From Kosakonia sp. BYX6 (GTDB lineage: Bacteria > Pseudomonadota > Gammaproteobacteria > Enterobacterales > Enterobacteriaceae), in contig NZ_CP151800.1 in NCBI RefSeq assembly GCF_038449125.1, positions 4,436,406-4,500,405 of the forward strand: DNA of 64,000 bases, written 5' to 3'. The notes beneath the pieces are model-generated. The model was not told the origin of the DNA. It worked only from the letters and a program-made list of their open reading frames with translations, and made no database searches. Shown here piece after piece: positions 1 to 7,102 of the stretch. Position numbers and translations under genes: made by a program. Position 1 is the first letter of the stretch. The number at the start of each line of letters is the position of its first letter.

Positions 1-64
1 TTCGCTTATCAGGCCTACGGGTGTATGTAGGCCGGGTAAACGCAGCGCCACCCGGCGATAGTGC
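1..64. repeat. REP/BIME-type palindromic repeat
   Basis: The first bases contain the enteric REP signature: a GCCGGGTAA-type arm and a CACCCGGC arm around a GCAGCGCC centre, preceded by a cttatcaggcctac arm. The same motifs recur at 18627-18661 and 32087-32262. It lies directly after the stop of the nucleotidyltransferase gene and probably marks the end of that transcript. The element may continue beyond the left edge. Confidence 0.8.
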
Positions 65-850
65 TTAGCCCATCACCGTTTGATACAACAACTGGTCGAG
101 ATCGCCGACATTACCGCTGCGGCTTTCCGGCAACGCGTCCGCTATTTCGCCGCGCGCCAATTCCATGTGGATAAAATCATGCAACAACGGCCGGCGCGGG
201 CCGTATTGTGCTTCTCCCGCGCGCTGTTTTAACACCAGCAATTCGTCTATCTCGGCGCGTAGCGGTGCGTCCAAATCACTGCCTGCCAGCAGCGTGGCGA
301 AACGCATCGGCGGCATGCCTTTTCCGGCTTCTATCCAGCGCACCGCCAGCAACGGGCGCAGCACATAGAAATACTTTTTCAGCCGCACCTGCTCATCCTG
401 CAAATGCTGGCGAACGTTTTTCTTCGCCATCGAGTAGTAATGCCAGCGCGCGCGAACCGGCGAAAACCAGTGCGGCACCTGCGTGCGCAGCGCCGCCAGC
501 GTGGCGTCATCCTGCTGATAAACCACCGGCGAATCCAGCCACTCGATTAAGGTCGGGTTCGCGCTTTTCAGCAAGCCCAGCGCTTTGCGCCACTCCCAAC
601 CGCAAACATCCAGTTCATCGTCGATTGGCAACTCGATAACATCGCGCTGCGGCTCGACGCGCAGATACCACTGTGGCGCATGCACATACAAAAAGCGCAC
701 ATCGTAATCGCTGTCCGGCGAGGCAAATCCCCACCCGCGGCTGCCGGATTCGCAGGCATACAGCACTTTCACGCCGTATTTGCGCTCCACCTCACATAAC
801 GCCTGGCGCACACGCTCACGCATGGCGGCATCAACACCTTGATATTCCAT
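65..850 (-). CDS. RNA-repair-associated nucleotidyltransferase (pol-beta superfamily, COG3541-like)
   Basis: The 261-residue protein carries a pol-beta-type nucleotidyltransferase active-site signature. A Gly-Ser pair at residues 36-37 is followed by S-P-D-S-D-Y-D, giving the metal-binding D48 and D50. The family is predicted to transfer nucleotides to RNA or another acceptor, and related proteins recur in RNA-repair operons; the substrate is unknown. A longer reading frame begins at 925, but the ATG at 850 is preferred: it has an AAGAAGGA Shine-Dalgarno about 8 nt upstream, while the longer form would overlap the slipin stop. The gene is the last of the transcript driven by the sigma-54 promoter near 2378-2393, 61 nt after slipin. 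Fold and family are fairly sure; the RNA-repair role is inferred from context. Confidence 0.82.
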   Translation of the reverse strand: MEYQGVDAAMRERVRQALCEVERKYGVKVLYACESGSRGWGFASPDSDYDVRFLYVHAPQWYLRVEPQRDVIELPIDDELDVCGWEWRKALGLLKSANPTLIEWLDSPVVYQQDDATLAALRTQVPHWFSPVRARWHYYSMAKKNVRQHLQDEQVRLKKYFYVLRPLLAVRWIEAGKGMPPMRFATLLAGSDLDAPLRAEIDELLVLKQRAGEAQYGPRRPLLHDFIHMELARGEIADALPESRSGNVGDLDQLLYQTVMG

Positions 851-911
851 TTTTTTTATCCTTCTTATTCTTTTACACACGCCTTTATTCGCCGCCAGCA
901 ATGAGTCATCG

Positions 912-2054
912 TTATGCTGCACCATGAGGTCCTTTGATGTTTACAAGGCCGTGCAATACCTGGTCCAGACCACCGAAGACCGAGATCTTATCGATGCGTT
1001 CCGCTACACGCTCCAAAGTTTCCAGTTCTTTTAAGCGTAATGCCACCGGGTTGCTCTCCATCACTTTCGCCGTGTTCAGCAGCGAACGGGTCGCGGCGGT
1101 CTCTTCACGGCGGCGAATCACGTTGGCCTGCGCCGATTTTTCGGCTTCCACTAAGCGCGACAAAATGGCTTTCATCTCGCCCGGCAGGATGATGTCTTTC
1201 ACACCCAGCGACGCCACTTCAATGCCAAACGCTGCCATGCGGTTCGCCACTTGCGTGCTCACCAACTCATCAATGATTTGCTTATCTTCCAGCAATTCAT
1301 CGAGCGTGCGCGTCCCGACCGCTTCACGCAGGGCAAACTGCAACTCGCGATAGAGGTGATCCAGCGGTTTGCTCAACTGCGCAAACGCGCTCAACACGTC
1401 GGTATAACGCCAGTTCGCCGCAAGGTTCAGGCGCAACGTCACTTTGTCTTTGGTCAGGATCTCCTGGCCGCTCACTTCCAATACCTGCAAGCGCAGATCC
1501 ACCACTTCCGCGTCGACCAGGTGGTTCACTTTCCAGTAACCGCTCAAACCCGCCGGTAACAGCGCCTGGGTTTCGCCATCAACTTTCAGCACGCCTGCGT
1601 GCCAGGCCGGAACCTGCACCACTAAGATGCTGTCGCGGCCTTTCACCGTGGCACCGCGTTTTGGCTGCAACACGGCGTTGAGGATATCGACCGGCACGCG
1701 CACGTCGCGGGTATCTATGCGTACCAAGTTCAGCGTCTCATCCGCTTTCCAGTACAGACGGCGCGTCGACGGCGGCAAAATTTCCAGTAACACGCCGTTG
1801 TGATACAGCGCGCCCGCGTCGTTATCATTCATATCAGCGATCAGGCAGTAACGCTCCACCCACTCCGGCTGGAAGCGGCGCAGGTACTCTGCAAGGCCAG
1901 GCGCCACTTCGCTGCCGTCAATGTTCACCACCAGCACTTCGGGTTTGCTGAACCATGGCAGGCGATGCTCGCCGGTTTCCAAAACGTTGTAGTAGTCGCC
2001 CTCTTTTGCCAGTAAACCTAACTGACCTTTTCGTATTGTGATTTTCGTGGTCAT
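912..2054 (-). CDS. slipin family protein (SPFH/Band-7 domain)
   Basis: A 380-residue protein of the SPFH/Band-7/slipin type. The central part (about residues 140-310) has the family pattern, including DKVTLRLNL and a conserved stretch ending GIEVASLGVKDIILPGEM. It is followed by a charged helical segment rich in Glu, Arg and Ala (about 310-350) typical of the oligomerising coiled coil. No strong N-terminal membrane anchor is visible, unlike classical stomatins, so it may act as a soluble or peripheral scaffold. The ATG has a good AGGAGA site. It lies downstream of the tRNA-like RNA and upstream of the nucleotidyltransferase, all behind an RtcR-type sigma-54 promoter. SPFH proteins have been proposed as scaffolds in RNA-repair operons; no enzymatic activity is expected. 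Confidence 0.85.
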   Translation of the reverse strand: MTTKITIRKGQLGLLAKEGDYYNVLETGEHRLPWFSKPEVLVVNIDGSEVAPGLAEYLRRFQPEWVERYCLIADMNDNDAGALYHNGVLLEILPPSTRRLYWKADETLNLVRIDTRDVRVPVDILNAVLQPKRGATVKGRDSILVVQVPAWHAGVLKVDGETQALLPAGLSGYWKVNHLVDAEVVDLRLQVLEVSGQEILTKDKVTLRLNLAANWRYTDVLSAFAQLSKPLDHLYRELQFALREAVGTRTLDELLEDKQIIDELVSTQVANRMAAFGIEVASLGVKDIILPGEMKAILSRLVEAEKSAQANVIRRREETAATRSLLNTAKVMESNPVALRLKELETLERVAERIDKISVFGGLDQVLHGLVNIKGPHGAA

Positions 2055-2141
2055 GTCTATCTCCTAAAATTATTTGCCTTAACGACCGCGGATGCAGGGG
2101 CGAAGCCGCAGGGGAAATACGGTTTTGCCTGCTGCCCGGCA

Positions 2142-2188
2142 CCGTTATCGGCGGTCGCTGGGGGTCATCGTTAACGGCCCGACGACCG
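2142..2188 (-). other. Interleaved inverted repeats in the slipin leader (possible pseudoknot)
   Basis: On the minus strand CCGTTA (2172-2177) can pair with TAACGG (2142-2147), while CGGTCG (2183-2188) can pair with CGACCG (2152-2157). The two stems are interleaved, which is the arrangement of an H-type pseudoknot; alternatively only one forms at a time. The element sits between the tRNA-like RNA and the slipin start. The pairing is seen in the sequence; any function is inference. Confidence 0.35.
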
Positions 2189-2203
2189 GGTACTGCATCG
2201 TGA

Positions 2204-2219
2204 TTATCTGGAGAGATAA
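2204..2219 (-). other. Perfect hairpin directly after the encoded CCA of the tRNA-like RNA
   Basis: A 6-bp perfect stem (TTATCT/AGATAA) with a 4-nt loop begins on the base after the CCA. There is no T-run, so it is not a terminator. It could protect or define the 3' end made by processing, as hairpins downstream of tRNAs do. Confidence 0.5.
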
Positions 2220-2270
2220 TGGTTGCGAATTCGGGAGTCGAACCCGATTGAATAACCGACTTTCCGCACA
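2220..2270 (-). ncRNA. tRNA-like RNA lacking an anticodon arm
   Basis: Read on the minus strand, this segment has a perfect 5-bp T-arm (2231-2247) with the 7-nt loop TTCGACT. Immediately 5' is a D-loop-like AGTCGGTTA (2253-2261) closed by GAA/TTC, and only two A residues separate the two arms. An acceptor-like TGCG/CGCA pairing (2265-2268 with 2224-2227) is extendable by a G-U and an A-U pair. A discriminator A (2223) and an encoded CCA (2220-2222) follow. No anticodon arm exists, so it cannot decode. It lies about 100-150 nt into the transcript expected from the sigma-54 promoter, ahead of slipin. Bacterial Y RNAs carry similar D/T-arm tRNA mimics, and a tRNA-like molecule linked to SPFH proteins has been proposed in comparative work on RNA repair. 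The 5' boundary is approximate. Confidence 0.75.
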
Positions 2271-2342
2271 TGTCTTTGCGCTGACGGAACGCCTCATGGA
2301 AAACGGCGCGTGCCGCTCCTGATGCGCCGGCGGGCTTAATAA

Positions 2343-2370
2343 CCCCTGCTGATTCAGCATGTTGACGGGG
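2343..2370 (-). other. 5'-end hairpin of the sigma-54 transcript
   Basis: The predicted RNA begins near CCCC, which can pair with GGGG 24 nt later around a perfect inner inverted repeat TGCTGA/TCAGCA. It would form a stem-loop at or near the 5' end, possibly stabilising the leader that contains the tRNA-like element. Confidence 0.5.
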
Positions 2371-2377
2371 TAGTTAT

Positions 2378-2393
2378 TGCCAGAAGCGTGCCA
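2378..2393 (-). promoter_or_regulatory. Sigma-54 (-24/-12) promoter for the tRNA-like RNA, slipin and nucleotidyltransferase
   Basis: The minus strand reads TGGCACGCTTCTGGCA. This matches the TGGCACG-N4-TTGCA consensus with one mismatch and has GG and GC at the exact required spacing. Transcription would start near 2367 and run leftwards. The adjacent divergent gene is rtcR, a dedicated sigma-54 activator, which supports the call. Confidence 0.85.
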
Positions 2394-2420
2394 AACGCTA
2401 AAAACGCGTTAGAAAATTTT

Positions 2421-2433
2421 TAATTATTTGATA
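2421..2433 (-). promoter_or_regulatory. IHF binding site
   Basis: The minus strand reads TATCAAATAATTA, an exact match to WATCAANNNNTTR, inside an A/T-rich tract. It lies about 30-55 bp upstream of the -24 element, where IHF normally bends DNA to bring an upstream-bound activator to sigma-54 polymerase. The activator site is probably further right; an imperfect GC-rich inverted repeat at 2462-2480 is a weak candidate. Confidence 0.7.
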
Positions 2434-2528
2434 AATGAGGTTTTAATTTTTTAGGCTAAGAATGCGCGTTGCGATGCGCTACGACTTTTCTTATCTTTAG
2501 ATATCGCTTTTTATCATTCAGGATAAAC

Positions 2529-4115
2529 ATGAAACGTCGGGTTGTGATTGGTGTATTGGGAACCGTGCTAGATAAGCGGGGCAAACGGCAAAACCGTTTT
2601 CGCAAATGGCGACCCACGGTCGGGCTGTGCCAGCAGCCCGGTTTCCCGGTCGACAGGCTTGAACTCCTGCACCAACCGCGCGATGAAGGGCTGGCGCAGC
2701 AAGCGGCGGAGGATATTGAACAACTTTCACCGCAGACCGAAGTGTGCAAGCACGCGATCACCATCAACGATCCATGGGATTTTGAGGAGGTGTATGCCGC
2801 CTTCCTCGATTTCGCCACCCATTATCCATTCGATACCGACAACGAAGAGTACCTGGTGCATATCACCACTGGCACCCACGTGGCGCAGATCTGCTGGTTT
2901 CTGCTGACCGAAGCGCGTTATCTGCCCGCCAGCCTGTTGCAAACCAGCCCGGCGGCGAAAGGCGCCACAGACGAGGTCATTGCGGCGGGAGTGTGCTCGG
3001 TTATCGATCTCGATTTGAGCCGTTACGCCACGCTGACCAGCCGCTTTCAGCGCGAGCAGCAGCAGTCAGTGTCGTTCCTCAAATCCGGCATTGATACGCG
3101 TAATGCCACGTTTAACCGCCTGATTGATCAGATAGAGCGCGTGGCGTTGCGCTCATCCGCGCCGATCCTGCTTACCGGGCCAACCGGCGCGGGCAAATCA
3201 TTTCTGGCAAAACGCATATTTCAGTTGCGCCAGTCCCGCCATTTGGTCGCCGGGCGGTTGGTCGCGGTGAACTGCGCTACCTTGCGCGGCGATAACGCCA
3301 TGTCGACGCTGTTCGGCCATGTCAAAGGGGCGTTTACTGGCGCACAACAGGCGCGAACCGGGCTGCTGCGTGAAGCGGATGGCGGCGTGCTGTTTCTGGA
3401 TGAGATTGCCGAACTGGGGCTGGATGAGCAGGCGATGCTGCTCAAAGCGATTGAAGAGAAGACTTTTTTCCCGTTTGGCTCGGATAAAGAAGTGCACAGC
3501 GATTTCCAGCTGATCGCCGGGACGCACCGCGATATGCAGCAGTGGGTCGATGAAGGGTGTTTCAGGGAAGATCTCTTTGCGCGTATCAATATGTGGACGT
3601 TTGACCTGCCGGGGCTGGCGCAGCGCCGGGAAGATATCGCGCCGAACATTGAGTACGAATTGCAGCGTTTCGGTCTGGAGCAGCAGATGCAGATCCGCTT
3701 CGATAAAGGCGCACGCGAGCATTACCTGGCTTTCGCCTGCTCGCCCCATGCGGCGTGGCGTGGGAATTTTCGCGAGCTAAGCACCTCCATTGCGCGGATG
3801 GCAACACTGGCGGAACAGGGAAGAATTAGTGATGCGCTGGTCGATGAGGAGATCCAGCGGCTGGAGCATCACTGGCGCGGGACGCCTGTGCAGAGCGATA
3901 TTCCGCTGGATGTCAGCACGCTTGATCTGTTCGATCAGCGCCAGCTTGAAACCGTCATCGCGGTTTGTCGCCGCAGCCAGACATTGTCGGAAGCCGGGCG
4001 CGAACTGTTTGCCGTTTCGCGGCAGAAAAAAGCCAACCCGAATGACGCGGATCGTCTGCGCAAATATCTCGCGCGCTTTGGGCTGAGTTGGGAAAGCCTA
4101 CGCGGCGCAACATAA
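2529..4115 (+). CDS. rtcR: RtcR, sigma-54-dependent activator of RNA repair genes
   Basis: A 528-residue activator of about the usual length. The N-terminal part (about 1-180) is the CARF (CRISPR-associated Rossmann fold) sensor of RtcR, including the motif HITTGTHV. The AAA+ domain follows, with Walker A GPTGAGKS (217-224), the sigma-54-contacting GAFTGA loop (267-272) and Walker B residues D291-E292. A C-terminal helix-turn-helix completes it. The ATG at 2529 has AGGA 7 nt upstream and is preferred over an upstream in-frame ATG at 2469. RtcR normally activates rtcBA in response to RNA damage signals sensed by its CARF domain. Here it is divergent from a slipin/nucleotidyltransferase operon with a sigma-54 promoter, its evident target; no rtcB or rtcA is in the window. 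Confidence 0.95.
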   Translation: MKRRVVIGVLGTVLDKRGKRQNRFRKWRPTVGLCQQPGFPVDRLELLHQPRDEGLAQQAAEDIEQLSPQTEVCKHAITINDPWDFEEVYAAFLDFATHYPFDTDNEEYLVHITTGTHVAQICWFLLTEARYLPASLLQTSPAAKGATDEVIAAGVCSVIDLDLSRYATLTSRFQREQQQSVSFLKSGIDTRNATFNRLIDQIERVALRSSAPILLTGPTGAGKSFLAKRIFQLRQSRHLVAGRLVAVNCATLRGDNAMSTLFGHVKGAFTGAQQARTGLLREADGGVLFLDEIAELGLDEQAMLLKAIEEKTFFPFGSDKEVHSDFQLIAGTHRDMQQWVDEGCFREDLFARINMWTFDLPGLAQRREDIAPNIEYELQRFGLEQQMQIRFDKGAREHYLAFACSPHAAWRGNFRELSTSIARMATLAEQGRISDALVDEEIQRLEHHWRGTPVQSDIPLDVSTLDLFDQRQLETVIAVCRRSQTLSEAGRELFAVSRQKKANPNDADRLRKYLARFGLSWESLRGAT

Positions 4116-4294
4116 AACATCTTCATCATAATTTGTTTGAATAATATTCCTTAGCGCGATAAACAATAACTATGGTTGGGCTTGAACCCTGCCGCTAATA
4201 ATCCCCTCAATCATTCGAGCCGCGACCACCACGCCAGCTGCTTGAGGTATGACGGGGAAAAAACACAACACAATAATCGCAAGGAATCCCCCCA

Positions 4295-5236
4295 ATGCTC
4301 GCAACGTTCACGCGGCTGTTCCCGTTATGGGCCGTGCTGCTCTCTGTTCTCGCTTACTCTTTCCCTCCCACGTTTGTCGCTATCGGCCCGTGGGTCACCA
4401 CGCTTTTGATGTTGATTATGTTCGGCATGGGCGTGCACCTAAAAATCGACGATTTCAAACGCGTGCTGTCACGCCCGGCACCAGTGGCGGCGGGGATTTT
4501 TCTGCACTACCTGGTGATGCCGCTGGCGGCATGGTTGCTGGCGCTGCTGTTTAAAATGCCGCCGGATTTATCCGCCGGGATGGTGCTGGTTGGCAGTGTT
4601 GCCAGCGGAACTGCATCGAACGTGATGATTTACCTGGCAAAAGGCGATGTCGCGCTGTCGGTAACCATTTCGTCTGTCTCAACATTGGTCGGTGTGGTCG
4701 CCACGCCACTGCTGACGCGCCTGTACGTCGATGCGCATATCCAGGTGGATGTGATGGGCATGCTGCTCAGCATTCTGCAAATTGTGGTGATCCCGATTGC
4801 GCTTGGGTTGGTGGTTCATCATCTGTTTCCGCGCGTGGTCAAAGCGGTGGAGCCGTACCTGCCAGCATTTTCGATGGTCTGTATTCTGGCGATTATCAGC
4901 GCGGTGGTGGCGGGTTCTGCGTCCTATATCGCCTCTGTCGGCCTGGTGGTGATTGTTGCGGTCATTCTGCATAACAGCATCGGCCTGCTCGGTGGTTACT
5001 GGGGCGGGCGCCTGTTCGGTTTCGACGAATCCACCTGCCGCACGCTGGCGATTGAAGTCGGCATGCAAAACTCCGGTCTGGCGGCAGCGCTGGGCAAAAT
5101 CTACTTCTCCCCGCTCGCGGCACTGCCGGGTGCGCTCTTCTCCGTCTGGCACAACCTTTCCGGCTCGCTACTGGCAGGTTACTGGTCGGGAAAACCGGTC
5201 GACGGGCGTAAAACCGAAGCGGTGAAAGAAGGTTAA
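4295..5236 (+). CDS. panS: Ketopantoate/pantoate/pantothenate transporter PanS (BASS family)
   Basis: A 313-residue integral membrane protein of the bile acid:sodium symporter fold, with about ten hydrophobic segments along its length. The family core is visible in [19 protein letters not shown] and [15 protein letters not shown], which form the substrate crossover region. Salmonella PanS, of the same size and in the same genomic neighbourhood, moves coenzyme A precursors. The start is supported by AAGGA upstream of the ATG at 4295. The gene stands alone between rtcR and an antitoxin on the opposite strand. Substrate assignment rests on family and position and could be another organic anion. 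Confidence 0.8.
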   Translation: MLATFTRLFPLWAVLLSVLAYSFPPTFVAIGPWVTTLLMLIMFGMGVHLKIDDFKRVLSRPAPVAAGIFLHYLVMPLAAWLLALLFKMPPDLSAGMVLVGSVASGTASNVMIYLAKGDVALSVTISSVSTLVGVVATPLLTRLYVDAHIQVDVMGMLLSILQIVVIPIALGLVVHHLFPRVVKAVEPYLPAFSMVCILAIISAVVAGSASYIASVGLVVIVAVILHNSIGLLGGYWGGRLFGFDESTCRTLAIEVGMQNSGLAAALGKIYFSPLAALPGALFSVWHNLSGSLLAGYWSGKPVDGRKTEAVKEG

Positions 5237-5249
5237 CTGCAAGGTAACT

Positions 5250-5274
5250 GCCGGATGACGCTAGCCCATCCGGC
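5250..5274 (+). terminator. REP-like hairpin after panS
   Basis: GCCGGAT and ATCCGGC form a 7-bp stem separated by 11 nt, 13 nt after the panS stop, followed by GGTTTGCG. It lies between panS and the end of the converging antitoxin gene and may stop or stabilise both transcripts. The T-run is weak. Confidence 0.5.
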
Positions 5275-5289
5275 GGTTTGCGCTTTCTG

Positions 5290-5628
5290 TCAACCGACCG
5301 TAATTCTCACCGGCTTGCCAAGTTTCCCCAGCATGGTAATCAGCGCATCCATCGTGAATTTGCCGGTCTTTTGGTTGACGACATCAGAGACTCGGGGTCG
5401 GGAAATATTTAATTTCGCCGCTACCTCCGCCTGCTTGAGGTTGTTTTCCTTTATCCAGTCTGAAATTTCCTGCATCAGTTGCTGTTTGATTTTCAGCAAC
5501 TGCATCACCTCTTTTTCGGCATCCTCTGCAAGCACGCTTGCCTGGGCAGCGTCGAATCCCAACTCAGCAAAAATATTGGCATCGGCGGGAATAACATGGC
5601 CAATCTGGCAACGAGAATTCGTTTTCAT
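5290..5628 (-). CDS. XRE-family antitoxin-like regulator (orphan)
   Basis: A 112-residue protein with a helix-turn-helix at about residues 64-85 (LKQAEVAAKLNISRPRVSDV) and an N-terminal helical region. It resembles XRE antitoxins encoded behind RelE-type toxins. Its ATG overlaps the stop of an upstream reading frame whose last residues look like the end of such a toxin, but no full toxin gene is present. It may persist as a stand-alone regulator or as an anti-toxin against related systems. It converges with panS. Confidence 0.8.
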   Translation of the reverse strand: MKTNSRCQIGHVIPADANIFAELGFDAAQASVLAEDAEKEVMQLLKIKQQLMQEISDWIKENNLKQAEVAAKLNISRPRVSDVVNQKTGKFTMDALITMLGKLGKPVRITVG

Positions 5629-5675
5629 TTTTGACGCCTATGGTGCTCGATAACATCGCGATAACGCACATGCAC
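5625..5675 (-). pseudogene. Remnant 3' end of a RelE-type toxin gene
   Basis: The frame ending at 5625 encodes RYRDVIEHHRRQK before its TGA, resembling the C-terminus of RelE-like toxins paired with this antitoxin type, and its stop overlaps the antitoxin ATG as in intact pairs. Upstream the frame has no toxin-like sequence and runs into the yjbD promoter region, so the toxin appears lost by deletion. Evidence is short and partly contextual. Confidence 0.4.
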
Positions 5676-5725
5676 AACGCCCCCGCATCGCGTACACTCG
5701 ATGCACTTCCCGAGGAGAGAGTCCC

Positions 5726-5998
5726 ATGGCCCTGACCAGACTGACGCAAAAAGAGATGACGGAGAGTGAGCAACGGGAGTTAAAAACGTTGCTGGATCGC
5801 GCCCGCATCGCACACGGACGACCGCTGAGCAATTCCGAAGCGAATCATGTGAAAAAAGAGTACATCGATAAGCTGATGGCGCAGCGTGAAGCTACGGCAA
5901 AGAAAGCCCGCCAGGTTAAAAAGCAGCAGGCTTATAAACCGGATGAGAACGCTACATTCTCATGGTCCAGCAATACGCAAACGCGAGGACGGCGCTGA
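5726..5998 (+). CDS. yjbD: YjbD, DUF3811 family small protein
   Basis: A 90-residue basic protein, MALTRLTQKEMTES at its start and TRGRR at its end, nearly identical in length and sequence to E. coli YjbD. It is largely helical and rich in Lys, Glu and Ala; the function is unknown. A GAGGAGA site precedes the ATG. It converges with rluF: the two stop codons abut at 5998/5999, inside a perfect 16-bp palindrome. The yjbD-rluF neighbourhood is conserved in enterics. Confidence 0.93.
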   Translation: MALTRLTQKEMTESEQRELKTLLDRARIAHGRPLSNSEANHVKKEYIDKLMAQREATAKKARQVKKQQAYKPDENATFSWSSNTQTRGRR

Positions 5999-6006
5999 TC
6001 AGCGCC
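5991..6006. terminator. Palindrome spanning both stop codons of yjbD and rluF
   Basis: GGCGCTGATCAGCGCC is a perfect palindrome centred on the abutting stops TGA/TCA, followed on the plus strand by a pyrimidine/T-rich stretch. It is a plausible shared bidirectional stop embedded in two coding ends. As RNA it would need a small loop opened from the centre. Confidence 0.4.
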
Positions 6007-6862
6007 CTTTCTTTTTCCTGCCCGGTTGGGTGAAGCGTTTACTGGCGGGTTTCGCCCGGCTTTTCTCTTCCGGCTTCGCCACTTTCACCGCGTTTTTTTT
6101 CGCCGCTTGTGGTTTCGTTTTGGCTTTTGGTTTGGCTTCCGATGACGAGTTTTCAATCAGCTTAAACAGGGCAATGAGTTCATCCGCGGTGAGGTCACGC
6201 CATTCGCCCGGCGGTAAACCCGTCAGGCTGACGTTCATAATGCGCGTACGTTCCAGCTTGGTGACTTCATAACCAAAATGTTCGCACATACGACGGATTT
6301 GGCGGTTCAGCCCCTGCACCAGGGTAATACGGAAGGTAAACGGCCCTTCTTTCTTCACCTTGCATTTTTTGGTCACCGTGCCGAGGATCGGTACACCGGC
6401 ACCCATCCCGCGTACGAATTCGTCCGTCACCGGTTTATTCACCGTGACGAGGTATTCTTTCTCGTGATCGTTTCCGGCACGCAGGATTTTATTCACTAAG
6501 TCACCGTGATTAGTGAGAAAAATCAGCCCCTGCGAATCTTTGTCCAGCCGCCCAATCGGGAAGATACGGCTGCTGTGGTTGACGAAATCCACAATATTGT
6601 CTTTTTCGCCGTCTTCGGTAGTACTCACGATGCCAACGGGTTTATTCAACGCGATAAACACAAGATCTTCTTCGTTTCGCGGCTCGATAAGTTGACCATT
6701 CACTTTCACCACATCGCCGGCGACCACTTGATCGCCAATCCCGGCGCGTTTGCCATTGATGAAGACATTGCCCTGTTCGATATAACGGTCAGCCTCGCGA
6801 CGTGAGCAAATCCCGCTTTCGCTAATATATTTGTTTAAACGTGTTGATTGGGTTGGCAGCAT
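5999..6862 (-). CDS. rluF: 23S rRNA pseudouridine(2604) synthase RluF
   Basis: A 287-residue RsuA/RluB-family pseudouridine synthase, close to the 290 residues in E. coli. The N-terminus is an S4 RNA-binding domain (about 7-55), followed by the catalytic domain with the motif GRLDKDSQG, placing the catalytic aspartate at D107 as in E. coli RluF. The C-terminal tail from about 240 is rich in Lys, Arg and Ala. It isomerises U2604 (and can act on U2605) of 23S rRNA; the E. coli enzyme also modifies U35 of tRNA-Tyr. The gene is monocistronic and converges with yjbD. Confidence 0.95.
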   Translation of the reverse strand: MLPTQSTRLNKYISESGICSRREADRYIEQGNVFINGKRAGIGDQVVAGDVVKVNGQLIEPRNEEDLVFIALNKPVGIVSTTEDGEKDNIVDFVNHSSRIFPIGRLDKDSQGLIFLTNHGDLVNKILRAGNDHEKEYLVTVNKPVTDEFVRGMGAGVPILGTVTKKCKVKKEGPFTFRITLVQGLNRQIRRMCEHFGYEVTKLERTRIMNVSLTGLPPGEWRDLTADELIALFKLIENSSSEAKPKAKTKPQAAKKNAVKVAKPEEKSRAKPASKRFTQPGRKKKGR

Positions 6863-7102
6863 AAATTCTCCTGTAAAGGCGGAATATAACTGGCTTCAGG
6901 ACAAGAGAAAAACGGATTTTTGCGCTGCAAAAACGAAAATGTGCACTAACACGATGAAAAGCATGTTCGTTAAGTGAAAAAGAAAATAATTCTGCGAGGT
7001 TTTTTCCACCCTTAAAAATGAGCGTCCCCTCACTTTTCTTTCCTGTGCAAAGCTTTCTTCCTTGTACCTCACGGATGTAGTTTATAAATTACAAGGGAAG
7101 TT

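Noticed and set aside
851..925. Longer N-terminus of the nucleotidyltransferase starting at 925
   Set aside because: It would overlap the slipin stop and lacks the strong ribosome site found before the ATG at 850.
2220..2270. Degenerate remnant of an ordinary tRNA gene (integration-site relic)
   Set aside because: The T-arm, D-loop invariants, acceptor pairing and CCA are intact while the anticodon arm is cleanly missing, and it is placed in an RtcR-type transcript; decay would not spare just these parts.
2529..3070. CARF domain as a sign of a CRISPR system
   Set aside because: The CARF domain is the normal RtcR sensor; no CRISPR repeats or cas genes are in the window.
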